Assembly (NCBI GenBank): GCA_019096065.1
Contig: JAGUCH010000007.1
Span: forward strand, 84,501-148,500
DNA length: 64,000 nt
Source of the DNA: Paracyclopina nana
Taxonomy: Eukaryota > Arthropoda > Copepoda > Cyclopoida > Cyclopettidae
Direction of reading: 5' to 3'
In this document: one piece after another, positions 53,165 through 63,804 of the stretch
Layout of the letters: each line of letters begins with the position of its first letter
How positions within the stretch are numbered: position 1 is the first letter of the stretch
Notes under the pieces: model-generated
Told to the model about the DNA's origin: nothing
Seen by the model: the letters and a program-made list of their open reading frames with translations, nothing else
Database searches by the model: none
Position numbers and translations under genes: made by a program

Positions 53165-54516
53165 TTATTTTCCAAGTTGCCTCTCCAGAAACTTGCTATT
53201 GATTGCCACCCTGTTGACACTTCTGATGCCCATCAGAATCAGTGATAGCAAATCAACTCCCAGTAAAAGTCCAAGGTAGGCTCCAAAATCAGCCCAAAAT
53301 GATCCAAGTCCATAAACAATGTAGTCATTGTGAACAACAGACTGTGAGCACAAAAGTAGTTATGCGAAAAATGGACAAAAAAAGAGAAGCTCTTACATTG
53401 TCCTTGAACTGGTAAAATGTGAGCCGAACTTGTTTCTCCTCAATGAATGTTTCGGCTACTTTATTAGTTGTTTGTATGAGCCTCTGCCATGAATGGACTT
53501 CACAGTTTTTCCTCAAGCAACCAAATTTTGCCACAACTTCTTTGTAAGGGGAAATTTTTAGGTTGTTGTACATGTCCATGAAGTTTGCATAGTCCTCTGG
53601 ATCTGAGCAGAGTCTCAGTCCTTCTTGGGGAGGCATCCATGGCACTGTGCAGTTCAAGAAGTAAGTATAGGCTTGATTGAAACAGTCTTGTCGCTTGACT
53701 GAATTGGTTTCATCGCAAGGATAACCATCCCTATTGACATAGGTGTGTCTGGAATGCACAAGCTCATAATTGACCAATTGACCATGATTGGAATCATCAT
53801 CAAGGTTGAACTCAAGTTGGCTCTCCTTCACAATGACTCCATTGGTGCTACTTTGATGAGGTTCATGAATCAATAACATGAATGGTGTTGAAGTGTAGCT
53901 CTCCCCTTTGAAGCTGACAGTGAACCTCAGCTAAATTAAGATTTTTATTTCTATGCAGTACAAGGACTACTACACACTCATACAGTAATCCCACTGAATT
54001 TGTCCTTTGGTAGAGTTGGTGGGTTGAACACAAGGCATCTTATGGGTGTTCTCTCAGTGTTGTATGTATAGAGCATATGGTAGAAAGTTTCAGACCATAC
54101 ATCACTATACCTGACGCCAAAGAACTTTTGCAAGTCCCTCATGCTTCTGAGATCAATTTTTTCCCTTAAATTAAAAAATGTGGAATGATGCAATAACTAA
54201 TTTCAAGCTCCTCTTACTCAGCTCCTGTTGTTATATTGTCTGAATATAGACTAGCAAACAAAACACCAAGATTTGGATTGGGCAATTTGGATGCCAAATC
54301 AACCAAAGTGCTGTTCCTGCTCACACTCAATTCAATGCCTTCGCTAAAACTTGGGCAAAAGGTGAGAGAGGGCATCCTCACATTTGCATCATAAGCAGTT
54401 GAGGATGAAATGTCTTTGTTTAAAAACAGGAAAAAATGGACAATTATTACCAAGAAACAAACTGTGAAGAGGATTCTCAACACAAGGACTATATCAAACT
54501 TGATCATGCTGACCAA
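53165..54516 (-). CDS. DEG/ENaC (pickpocket-like) sodium channel, copy 1
   Basis: Four exons, 54516-54218, 54164-53984, 53930-53397 and 53341-53165, encode 396 residues. TM1 (IVLVLRILFTVCFLVIIVHF) is followed by the post-TM1 family motif VRMPSLTFCPSF. The ectodomain includes QLEFNLDDDSN, CFNQAYTYFLNCTVPWMPPQ and several paired cysteines. TM2 with the pore region is FWADFGAYLGLLLGVDLLSL. The selectivity triplet, normally G-x-S in this family, reads GVD, placing an acidic residue in the filter. The protein is shorter than most pickpockets (about 450-600), mainly in the ectodomain. It is head-to-head with the kelch gene, 444 bp apart. Copy 2 differs at four residues by eye. A trimeric Na+-permeable channel is expected; stimulus unknown. 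Confidence 0.83.
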
Positions 54517-54960
54517 ATATTACAACTACTCATACTTGGCCACATATTACCAAAAAATAATTACAAGAGCTCATTGTCTATATCACATGCAATGCTAAAC
54601 ATTCATAGAGAGTACCCTCAACCTAAATTTATTCAACACCCCACCCAATTAAAGTAAGTATTGGAGAAAACACAGCATTGAGGATTTCAAAGCCAGTACT
54701 GCTTAATGTGTCACAAAATAAACAAGCTTATGAGAATTAAGTTGACATGCCAAAAACAATATTGAAAACAAAATTCAATCATCATGGATAATTATGCTAA
54801 TCAAAATTGTTTTTAGAACTGACTCTAATTTTTTCTTCTACAATGATGGTGGGGAACCATTGCTTGTCAATTTGTGTAATTAACCCACAAAAATATAGTA
54901 ATTAGGTAATTTGGCCTGATACCAAAAGATTGATTACAAAGCAGTTCTGTATATGTAATC
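54517..54960. promoter_or_regulatory. Shared divergent promoter region, DEG/ENaC and kelch (copy 1)
   Basis: 444 bp between head-to-head starts, retained almost unchanged in copy 2 (60853-61300) apart from a few substitutions and a small change near 54541-54552. It must hold both promoters. No clear TATA box was identified. Confidence 0.45.
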
Positions 54961-56153
54961 ATGTCGACTGAAAGCTTGCAAAGTATCAATGATAAGATGG
55001 AGAAGGCGGACTCAAAACAAATCACCTTAATGAAATCAAGGAAATTTTGGCTACTTCTCTCCTTCATTTTGATAATTGTGATTGTCTGCATTGCAATTGC
55101 CATTTGGCTAATTTTGGCAAAAGACAAGGAAGAAATTATTCCCATTAAAGCTGTGACTGACCTTGAGCCACCAAACAAATACAGTTGAGCTAATAGTTAT
55201 CTCTCTACAAAATTATTTACGCAAGACTTTTTTTTAAAGCAAAACTCTTAGTGGTTGGTGGATACACTGGAGATGATTACCTCAACTCAACTGAAGTTTT
55301 GGACCTGACTGATGCCAGTCTCATGTGCACCCCTTTACCAGATTACCCTTTTGAAATGAGTTTCCTGTCTGGTGATCTCATCAATGAGACAACTTTGCTT
55401 TTTTGCGGGGGCTGGGAAGGCTCAAGTCAGTTTTACAGCGAATGCTTCTTCATGCAAGCAAATGGCACCTCACCAGCTCCATCATTATCTGCTCCATTGT
55501 CTTTGGCTGACTCTGTAGCTATCAATGGCAGCCTCTATGTCACTGGAGGTTACGATGAGGATTCGAGCACAATCAACAAAACGGAATTCATTCATTCCAA
55601 CTCCACAGAACCAGGACCTGATTTGCTGGACACTGAGAGAAGACACTGCTTGGTTCAAATCAATGAGACTGACATACTACTCATTTCTAGAATGAAGACA
55701 ACTGCATTTTACAATATTTCAGCCAAGGAATGGAGAGAGGGACCAAACATGCAATTCAGAGGGTACAAATCAAGGAGTAGCTCATTCGGGTGTGGACTTC
55801 TGTACTTCAATGGGGGCATGGTTGCTGTTGTAGCTGGACGAGGACCCAAGTACACTTTTACTGAAATGCTAGATTTCAGTGCTCCCATGGGTTACTTGCA
55901 TTGGGAATTCGGACCCGAGTTGCCAAGTTTCATGTATGACATCAAGATGGTGAGCTTTAATAAAACAGTTGTGATTGTTGGTGGATATGCGGATGATGGA
56001 GCCTCAGCTAAATTGCTCATTTTGAAGTGCATAGATACAATTGTTTCAAACTGCTACTGGGATGAAATGAAACATGAGTTGTCCACAGGCAGATATGGGC
56101 ATGAAGCTATAATGATCCCCGATGAGATGACCAAATGTACATATCCAATTTAA
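54961..56153 (+). CDS. Type II membrane kelch-repeat protein, copy 1
   Basis: Two exons, 54961-55183 and 55240-56153 (phase 1), encode 378 residues. A cytoplasmic N-terminus with basic residues precedes a transmembrane helix at about 29-54 (LLSFILIIVIVCIAIAIWLI). The rest is a kelch-type propeller predicted to lie outside the cell: KLLVVGGYTGDDYLNSTEVL, ETTLLFCGGWEGSSQFYSE, GSLYVTGGYDEDSS, GMVAVVAGRGPKYTFTEML, KTVVIVGGYADDGASA. Many N-glycosylation sequons (NST, NET, NGT, NKT) fit an extracellular location. Extracellular kelch domains are uncommon, as most kelch proteins are intracellular BTB or F-box adaptors. Copy 2 differs at two residues by eye. It converges with SMYD, 203 bp away. Confidence 0.82.
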
Positions 56154-56356
56154 AGTTTTCAAATCCTACCCAATTTTAAGCAATATAAATATGTTTACCT
56201 CTGTGTTGAAATAAAATAGGTGCTAATTGAATTGCACTGTTGTGGTTTAAAATCACATTATGTGATTGCGATCTAAAAACTGCTTTATTTCTTAATATAG
56301 GCCTAATTATGCCCTTAATTGTATTTCAGTAAATCCTCCTGATTTATGAATGAAAA

Positions 56357-57053
56357 TCAAACTTTCATCTTGGCTCCATGCAAAATCCAGCCTACTTTAT
56401 ACATGGTGGTTTCTGCAATTAGGTAATAGCTGTGTGGCCTGTCAATGGTCTCTTCCATCAGTTTTATGAATTGAATGCAAAAGTTAAAGGCCTTTTTGTA
56501 GTTACCAGACTTTTGCTCTTGACTGATACTTGATCCTAGTTTTTGAATGAGTGCCATTTGCTTCATAAATGAATCCTTGTTGGATGCATCCATTTTCAAC
56601 TGGTTCTCTTCCACATCAGTGAGGCCCTTTGGAATTGCTTCAGTTGTTGGCCATGCCTTCAAGCATGGCATGCAATCACATTCAAAAAAGTATCGCTCTT
56701 TTAAATAAGCTTGCCTATCTCCCATGCTTGAGTCAGCATAGGATTGTCCATATGTAATAGCAACCTGAAAAAGGAACCTGTAGCAGTTTTTTTGCTCAAA
56801 AAATTCAATTAGAAACAAAATCACCTGTTCACCTTCTTGGATGGTTCGATTTGCAATCAGTAGAAACTTTTGCCATGTATGGATGGCACAGTTCCTCTTT
56901 AAGCAGCCAAATTTGTCAACAATTTTTTTGTAAGGTGAACTTTCGAGGTTATCTGCCATAACTACAAATGTGTTGTAGTCCTCTTGCTCTGAGCAGAGTC
57001 TCTGCCCTTCTTGTGGAGGCATCCATGGTAAAGTGCAGTTCAAGTAAGGCCTT
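56357..57053 (-). pseudogene. SMYD remnant fused in frame to DEG/ENaC fragment
   Basis: Minus strand: 57053-56861 encodes a DEG/ENaC ectodomain piece (NCTLPWMPPQEGQRLCSEQE ... KFGCLKRNCAIHTWQK). At about 56860 it passes in frame into SMYD sequence (LIANRTIQEGEQ). The SMYD exon ends at 56825, and the terminal exon 56764-56357 (VAITYGQSYADSSMG ... GAKMKV) follows; the 60 nt intron is also open in frame. MYND and most of the SET domain, including the NHxCDPN motif, are absent, so no methyltransferase activity is expected. No initiator ATG with a promoter was found. The SMYD part differs from copy 2 at about 13 of 122 residues, far more than the neighbouring kelch pair. It is probably a chimeric pseudogene created at the duplication junction; a new chimeric transcript is possible. 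Confidence 0.85.
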
Positions 57054-57056
57054 AAA

Positions 57057-58754
57057 GTGAGAAAGTGGCCAGATTTGTTTCAGTCACAGCAATTGGCTCT
57101 CACATTCCCTTGACACTTTGTGCTGTCAACATTCTGGTATCGCCTCTCAAGGCGCAATCTCCCATTTTGTGCAGCTCAGAATCAAATCAAAGTGGAGAGT
57201 TTCTCACCTTCAATGGAGAATGTTATTTGAGAGATCCTAAGGTATTCAAAGAATGTAACAAATAGATAATTGAAATTGCTACCCTTTTCCAGTCCAAGTT
57301 GAGCTTCAATGAAACTGTCAATTTTTGTGATAACCATGGCATGGATGTTTTGACCAACAGAAACTTGAGAGGGTATGAGACCATGGTGGCCATGGAAAAT
57401 GTGGGCAAAGTGGGAAGAAAAGTGATATGGATAGGGGCTCAAATGAAGCTTAGAAACAAATGGGTGTGGACTGATTACCACACCTCAGAATGGTATGCAT
57501 ATAATTAATCTTGGCTAACTATTTAAAGATACAAAACTTTTAAGAAGTCTTCTCTTTTAAAAGAGCATAAACATTTTTCAATCTAAATTAAGAAGAATTC
57601 TTGTAACTATAAATAGAAATATTTGACATAATTTATGAAGATGAATCTTGACTTGTCATAATTGGGCAATTTATACTTTAAATAGGCCATGGAATGGGCA
57701 AGAGGTGGAAGTGCAACCCTGGGGCTTAGGAGAGCCAAGTGGAGAAGATTGTGTGGTCACAGACTCAGCCCTCCAGTGGCAATGGAATAGTGTGAGATGT
57801 GTCATCTCAGCTCACCCCATTTGTGAGTCCAAAATTCAGAAATGCCCAAGTCCTGATGTCAAAGCTGCCTCTTACATCACAACCCAAATTGGTATAATGT
57901 CATAACTCCAGCTGACACAGCATAAAATTATCATAAAGTTAATATGCCATTTTAGGGTCAGCAGAATTCCTTGATACTGGTGCACTGGTGACCTATCAAT
58001 GTCAAGAAGGGTATGTCCTTCAAGCTGGAAATGAGAACAGAACTTGCATAGAAAATGGAACCTGGTCTGGAGAAGCACCCACTTGCATGCATGTGGACTG
58101 CGAAAATGTTTTACTTGGTAAGTTGATTATGCTGTATTCTCATTATGATGGTGTGTGCATTGCTTCAATTCAGAGAGTAATCAAGAGAATGTGGATTATG
58201 TGGATAATAGAACAACTTATGGAGCTGTGGCCAAAATTAGCTGCAAAAGGGGATACTCACTCTTGGTGACAGAAAAGTACGATACTTTGTTGTACCATTG
58301 TGGTCTCTTTGGATGGTCAGTCTTGGATCCCAAATTGAAATGTATTTCCTTGCAAAATTGTGATCAATACACCCTGAGAGTAAGTGATCTATGTAATTTA
58401 AAATATTTCGCACTGAATGTTTTACTGCAGGATAATAGGGTACAAATGGATGTTGTGATAGATACAGATGGCCAAGTGATGGCTTATTTTTCTTGTCAAA
58501 CTGGATTATTGAAGGGGCCAAAAAATCTGCAGTGCTCAGAGCTGTCCAAAATTGATGAACAACAACAACCTTTTTGTGAAGAATCAATTAATAATGAAAT
58601 GGATGTCAAAATCTTGCAATTTGAAACAGCGAACAAGACAAATTCCACCAGTGAAGATGACAGCTCTACTTTTATTCAAAATGGAGGAGGAGAAAAGTCT
58701 ATCATTTCCAACATTACTTTATTTTTAGTGGTCAGCCAGATAATCCTGAATTAA
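57057..58754 (+). pseudogene. 5'-truncated copy of the multidomain lectin
   Basis: Exons equivalent to 3 (partial)-8 of the full gene: 57057-57241, 57293-57492, 57686-57891, 57956-58117, 58174-58379 and 58431-58754. All splice sites and the frame through the GPI signal are kept, including a last exon three codons shorter. Exons 1-2, the signal peptide, sushi 1 and the first part of the fucolectin domain are missing, and the upstream DNA is the SMYD/DEG chimera on the other strand. Without a new promoter and signal sequence it cannot be secreted, so it is called a truncated pseudogene. Several amino-acid changes cluster in the tail. Confidence 0.85.
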
Positions 58755-58791
58755 ACAAAATATAGTATAGTGACAAAAGAGACCATCAAAA

Positions 58792-59240
58792 CTAAGAAGC
58801 AAAAGCATTGAGTTGGAAAAGGTCATTCAGGTCCAAATCACCACCTTCTTCCACTTTTTGGTTGAGCCTCTCATCAAAAAGGAAAGGAAATTGACTGGCA
58901 ATTTTTCCATACAAGTCCAAAAGTTGCTCTTTTTTCAAAGCTGAAAAAATTGATTATATGCAAACATATGGAGGGTCAATTATACTGTTTATTACCTTCA
59001 TTAACCATTCTTGGCCCATGGGTGCCCTCATTTAGCAGCAAATGTTTAAATGCCACAATTCTGGGTCTATAAGCATGATCTAACTCAAGAGGTCTTCTAA
59101 TTATCCTTGATGGGAAGATACTTTTTGCTCTATTCAAAACAAATAATATTACGTCTATGGATTGAATAAATGGAAATATATTACCTTGCAGCAACAGAGA
59201 ATGCAAAGACTAGAAATATCACTAAAGCTTTTCCACCCAT
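58792..59240 (-). CDS. Small secreted protein, unknown function (copy 2)
   Basis: Exons 59240-59185, 59129-58996 and 58940-58792, identical in length and phase to copy 1, encode 112 residues. Only one residue differs by eye (VIFLVFAF in the signal peptide). Intron 1 is slightly diverged while the exons are almost unchanged, which suggests either recent origin or constraint on the coding sequence. Retention of an intact frame and all splice sites supports this being a real gene, not a chance model. Confidence 0.72.
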
Positions 59241-59499
59241 TTTCAGCTCTGAGTCTTTAGAATAACTGATCATACATTGATCCTGAGCCTCTGATTTATA
59301 CAGTAACCTTCTCTCTTTAGAGCAATTTGGGCTCATGACAAAGAGTGACATGAACCATGAATATTGAATGGAATGTGAATTATTTATTTTGAATCTCAAA
59401 CCTTTTGCAAGAAATAGCAAGCAACACAACTATTTAAAAGAAATGTACATTAATTTCAAAGTGATTTAGGCATTTTAGCTAATGTCCTTAGATTGTGGA

Positions 59500-60852
59500 T
59501 TATTTTCCAAGTTGTTTCTCCAGAAACTTGCTATTGATTGTCACCCTGTTGACACTTCTGATGCCCATCAGAATCAGTGATAGCAAATCAACACCCAGTA
59601 AAAGTCCAAGGTAGGCTCCAAAATCAGCCCAAAATGATCCAAGTCCATAAACAATGTAGTCATTGTGAACAACAGACTGTGAGCACAAAAGTAGTTATGC
59701 GAAAAATGGACAAAAAAAGAAGCTCTTACATTGTCCTTGAATTGGTAAAATGTGAGCCGAACTTGCTTCTCCTCAATGAATGTTTCAGAAATTTTATTAG
59801 TTGTTTGTATGAGCCTCTGCCATGAATGGACTTCACAGTTTTTCCTCAAGCAACCAAATTTTGCCACAACTTCTTTGTAAGGGGAAATTTTTAGGTTGTT
59901 GTACATGTCCATGAAGTTTGCATAGTCCTCTGGATCTGAGCAGAGTCTCAGTCCTTCTTGGGGAGGCATCCATGGCACTGTGCAGTTCAAGAAGTAAGTA
60001 TAGGCTTGATTGAAACAGTCTTGTCGCTTGACTGAATTGGTTTCATCGCAAGGATAACCATCCCTATTGACATAGGTGTGTCTGGAATGCACAAGCTCAT
60101 AATTGACCAATTGCCCATGATTGGAATCATCATCAAGGTTGAACTCAAGTTGGCTCTCCTTCACAATGACTCCATTGGTGCTACTTTGATGAGGTTCATG
60201 AATCAATAACATGAATGGTGTTGAAGTGTAGCTTTCTCCTTTGAAGCTGACAGTGAACCTCAGCTAAAGTAAGATTTTTATTTTTATGCAGCACAACAAG
60301 GACTACTACACACTCATACAGTAATCCCACTGAATTTGTCCTTTGGTAGAGTTGGTGGGTTGAACACAAGGCATCTTATGGGTGTTCTCTCAGTGTTGTA
60401 TGTATAGAGCATATGGTAGAAAGTTTCAGACCACACATCACTATACCTGACGCCAAAGAACTTTTGCAAGTCCCTCATGCTTCTGAGATCAATTTTTTCC
60501 CTTAAATTAAAAAATGTGGAATGATGCAATAACTAATTTCAAGCTCCTCTTACTCAGCTCCTGTTGTTATATTGTCTGAATATAGACTAGCAAACAAAAC
60601 ACCAAGATTTGGATTGGGCAATTTGGATGCCAAATCAACCAAAGTGCTGTTCCTGCTCACACTCAATTCAATGCCTTCGCTAAAACTTGGGCAAAAGGTG
60701 AGAGAGGGCATCCTCACATTTGCATCATAAGCAGTTGAGGATGAAATGTCTTTGTTTAAAAACAGGAAAAAATGGACAATTATTACCAAGAAACAAACTG
60801 TGAAGAGGATTCTCAACACAAGGACTATATCAAACTTGATCATGCTGACCAA
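59500..60852 (-). CDS. DEG/ENaC (pickpocket-like) sodium channel, copy 2
   Basis: Exons 60852-60554, 60500-60320, 60263-59730 and 59676-59500 encode 396 residues. The TM1, FCPSF and TM2 GVDLLSL features are as in copy 1. Differences from copy 1 by eye are ISETF for VAETF, VTIN for VAIN and LEKQ for LERQ. All splice sites are intact and the promoter interval is retained, so both copies can be active. The GVD filter variant is shared, so it predates the duplication. Confidence 0.83.
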
Positions 60853-61300
60853 ATATTACAACTACTCATACTTGGCCACATTTCAATTACCCAAAAATAA
60901 TTACAAGAGCTCATTGTCTATATCACATGCAATGCTAAACATTCATAGAGAGTACCCTCAACCTAAATTTATTCAACACCCCACCCAATTAAAGTAAGTA
61001 TTGGAGAAAACACAGCATTGAGGATTTCAAAGCCAGTACTGCTTAATGTGTCACAAAATAAACAAGCTTATGAGAATTAAGTTGACATGCCAAAAACAAT
61101 ATTGAAAACAAAATTCAATCATCATGGATAATTATGCTAATCAAAATTGTTTTTAGAACAGACTCTAATTTTTTCTTCTACAATGATGGTGGGGAACCAT
61201 TGCTTGTCAATTTGTGTAATTAACCCACAAAAATATAGTAATTAGGTAATTTGGCCTGATACCAAAAGATTGATTACAAAGCAGTTCTGTATATGTAATC
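60853..61300. promoter_or_regulatory. Shared divergent promoter region, DEG/ENaC and kelch (copy 2)
   Basis: 448 bp, near-identical to 54517-54960; the main difference is a short replacement around 60880-60893. Expected to drive both copy 2 genes. Confidence 0.45.
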
Positions 61301-62493
61301 ATGTCGACTGAAAGCTTGCAAAGTATCAATGATAAGATGGAGAAGGCGGACTCAAAACAAATCACCTTAATGAAATCAAGGAAATTTTGGCTACTTCTCT
61401 CCTTCATTTTGATAATTGTGATTGTCTGCATTGCAATTGCCATTTGGCTAATTTTGGCAAAAGACAAGGAAGAAATTATTCCCATTAAAGCTGTGACTGA
61501 CCTTGAGCCACCAAACAAATACAGTTGAGCTAATAGTTATCTCTCTACAAAATTATTTACGCAAGACTTTTTTTTAAAGCAAAACTCTTAGTGGTTGGTG
61601 GATACACTGGAGATGATTACCTCAACTCAACTGAAGTTTTGGACCTGACTGATGCCAGTCTCATGTGCACCCCTTTACCAGATTACCCTTTTGAAATGAG
61701 TTTCCTGTCTGGTGATCTCATCAATGAGACAACTTTGCTTTTTTGCGGGGGCTGGGAAGGCTCAAGTCAGTTTTACAGCGAATGCTTCTTCATGCAAGCA
61801 AATGGCACCTCACCAGCTCCATCATTATCTGCTCCATTGTCTTTGGCTGACTCTGTAGCTATCAATGGCAGCCTCTATGTCACTGGAGGTTACGATGAGG
61901 ATTCCAGCACAATCAAGAAAACGGAATTCATTCATTCCAACTCCACAGAACCTGGACCTGATTTGCTGGACGCTGAGAGAAGACACTGCTTGGTTCAAAT
62001 CAATGAGACTGACATACTACTCATTTCTAGAATGAAGACAACTGCATTTTACAATATTTCAGCCAAGGAATGGAGAGAGGGACCAAACATGCAATTCAGA
62101 GGGTACAAATCAAGGAGTAGCTCATTCGGGTGTGGACTTCTGTACTTCAATGGGGGCATGGTTGCTGTTGTTGCTGGACGAGGACCCAAGTACACTTTTA
62201 CTGAAATGCTAGATTTCAGTGCTCCCATGGGTTACTTGCATTGGGAATTCGGACCCGAGTTGCCAAGTTTCATGTATGACATCAAGATGGTGAGCTTTAA
62301 TAAAACAGTTGTGATTGTTGGTGGATATGCGGATGATGGAGCCTCAGCTAAATTGCTCATTTTGAAGTGCATAGATACAATTGTTTCAAACTGCTACTGG
62401 GATGAAATGAAACATGAGTTGTCCACAGGCAGATATGGGCATGAAGCTATAATGATACCCGATGAGATGACCAAATGTACATATCCAATTTAA
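61301..62493 (+). CDS. Type II membrane kelch-repeat protein, copy 2
   Basis: Exons 61301-61523 and 61580-62493 encode 378 residues with the same signal-anchor helix and extracellular kelch blades as copy 1. Two substitutions were seen by eye (STIKKTE for STINKTE, which removes one N-glycosylation sequon, and LDAERR for LDTERR). Frame, splice sites and 3' region are intact. Confidence 0.82.
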
Positions 62494-62696
62494 AGTTTTC
62501 AAATCCTACCCAATTTTAAGCAATATAAATATGTTTACCTCTGTGTTGAAATAAAATAGGTGCTAATTGAATTGCACTGTTGTGGTTTAAAATCACATTA
62601 TGTGATTGCGATCTAAAAACTGCTTTATTTCTTAATATAGGCCTAAGTATGCCCTTAATTGTATTTCAGTAAATCCTCCTGATTTATGAATGAAAA

Positions 62697-63804
62697 TCAA
62701 ACTTTCATCTTGGCTCCATGCAAAATCCAGCCTACTTTACACATGGTGGTTTCTGCAATTAGATAATAACTGTGTGGCCTGTCAATGGTCTCTTCCAACA
62801 GCCTTATAAATTCAGTGCAAAACTTAAAGGCCTTCTTGTAATTTCCAGCCTTTTGCTCTTGACTGATACTAGATCCCAGCTTTTGAATGAGTGCCATTTG
62901 CTTCATAAATGAATGTTTGTTAGATGCATCCATTTTCAACTGGTTCTCTTCCATATCATTAAGGCACTTTGGGATTGCTTCCATTGTTGGCCATGCCTTC
63001 AAGCATGGCATGCAATCACATTCAAAAAAGTATCGCTCTTTTAAATAAGCTTGTCTTTCTCCCATGCTTGAGTCAGCATAGGATTGCCCATATGTAATAG
63101 CAACCTGAAAAAGGCCCTTAATGCAGTTTTTCTTAGCTTAAAAACTCAATTAGTAACAAAATCACCTCATCGCCTTCTTGGATGGTTCGATTTGCAATCA
63201 GCATGACACAGTTGCCTTTTTGTATAGCCAAGGTGTTTGGATCACAATTATGATTGAAGAAGGCCAAAGTTGGAAAAATGGCTCCTCCCACTGGCACCAC
63301 AACTCCATCCATAGGATAAGGTTGATCAAAGGCATCATGAAGCAGGTTAATTTCCTGGCAATTGGTGCTAGACACATTCATTAGGTGCATCAATAATTTA
63401 GCAATCATTAACTCCTCATTAGCCAAGCATGAGCCCTGATGGGCTATTAAAACTAAGCCAGCCTTTTGTAGGCATTTCAAATAAAAGTAGGCCACAAAGG
63501 CTTGAAAATGGAGTCTTTCCAAAGGCCAAGCCTCTTTGCAAGTTGACAAATTGACCAGAGACTTGTAACAACTTGAACTGTACACATCTTCAAGATTCAA
63601 GCCATACAAGGGATTGTGGTCCCACAGAAAGGCATTTTCTGGGTTGAGGAAAAATGAAAGAGGCTGGTTCAAAATAGCTTTTAAAGCCACATGCCACTCA
63701 GTCTGAGCTAGTTCTGCTTCACAGAGGCAATCAAGAATGACTGATTCTTTGGCATGGTATGAATCAATAGCTAGGCTCAAGCACTTCTTAGAGCAGAACA
63801 TATC
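62697..63804 (-). CDS. SMYD4-like SET/MYND protein (5' end beyond window)
   Basis: Two exons are visible: 63804-63166 and 63104-62697 (phase 0, 61 nt intron), 213 + 135 residues. The upstream exon starts after CCCCTTAG and opens DMFCSKKCLSLAIDSYHAKE, the end of a MYND zinc finger. Next come the SET parts: PTLAFFNHNCDPNTLAIQKG (the NHxCDPN motif for S-adenosylmethionine binding), IANRTIQEGDE|VAITYG, and a post-SET CDCMPC cysteine cluster. The C-terminal helical region is short. The order fits the SMYD4 group of lysine methyltransferases. The N-terminus, including the first zinc-binding half of MYND, must lie right of 64000 or in an unseen exon. This is the longer copy; copy 1 keeps only the 3' half. 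Confidence 0.85.

Larger units (their letters stand above)
50710..56860. repeat. Segmental tandem duplication, copy 1
   Basis: 6.15 kb block repeated as copy 2 (57057-63201) in direct orientation, offset 6,336-6,347 bp. It spans the lectin from mid-exon 3, the small secreted gene, the DEG/ENaC gene, the kelch gene and the 3' half of SMYD. Sequence is near-identical over long stretches including introns and intergenic DNA. Confidence 0.95.
57057..63201. repeat. Segmental tandem duplication, copy 2
   Basis: Second copy of the block at 50710-56860. Left breakpoint is 57057 (equivalent to 50710, in lectin exon 3); right breakpoint is about 63201 (equivalent to 56860), beyond which SMYD continues normally. 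The 196 bp between copies (56861-57056) is not part of the unit. Confidence 0.95.

Noticed and set aside
57065-57265. Calling the truncated lectin copy 2 a new gene with its own start
   Set aside because: No ATG, signal peptide or promoter precedes it; the sequence begins in the middle of an exon at the duplication breakpoint.
50710-63201. Interpreting the two 6 kb copies as separate haplotypes placed in tandem by the assembler
   Set aside because: Not fully excluded, but the unique 195 bp DEG/ENaC-derived junction and the reciprocal truncation of boundary genes fit a true tandem duplication better.
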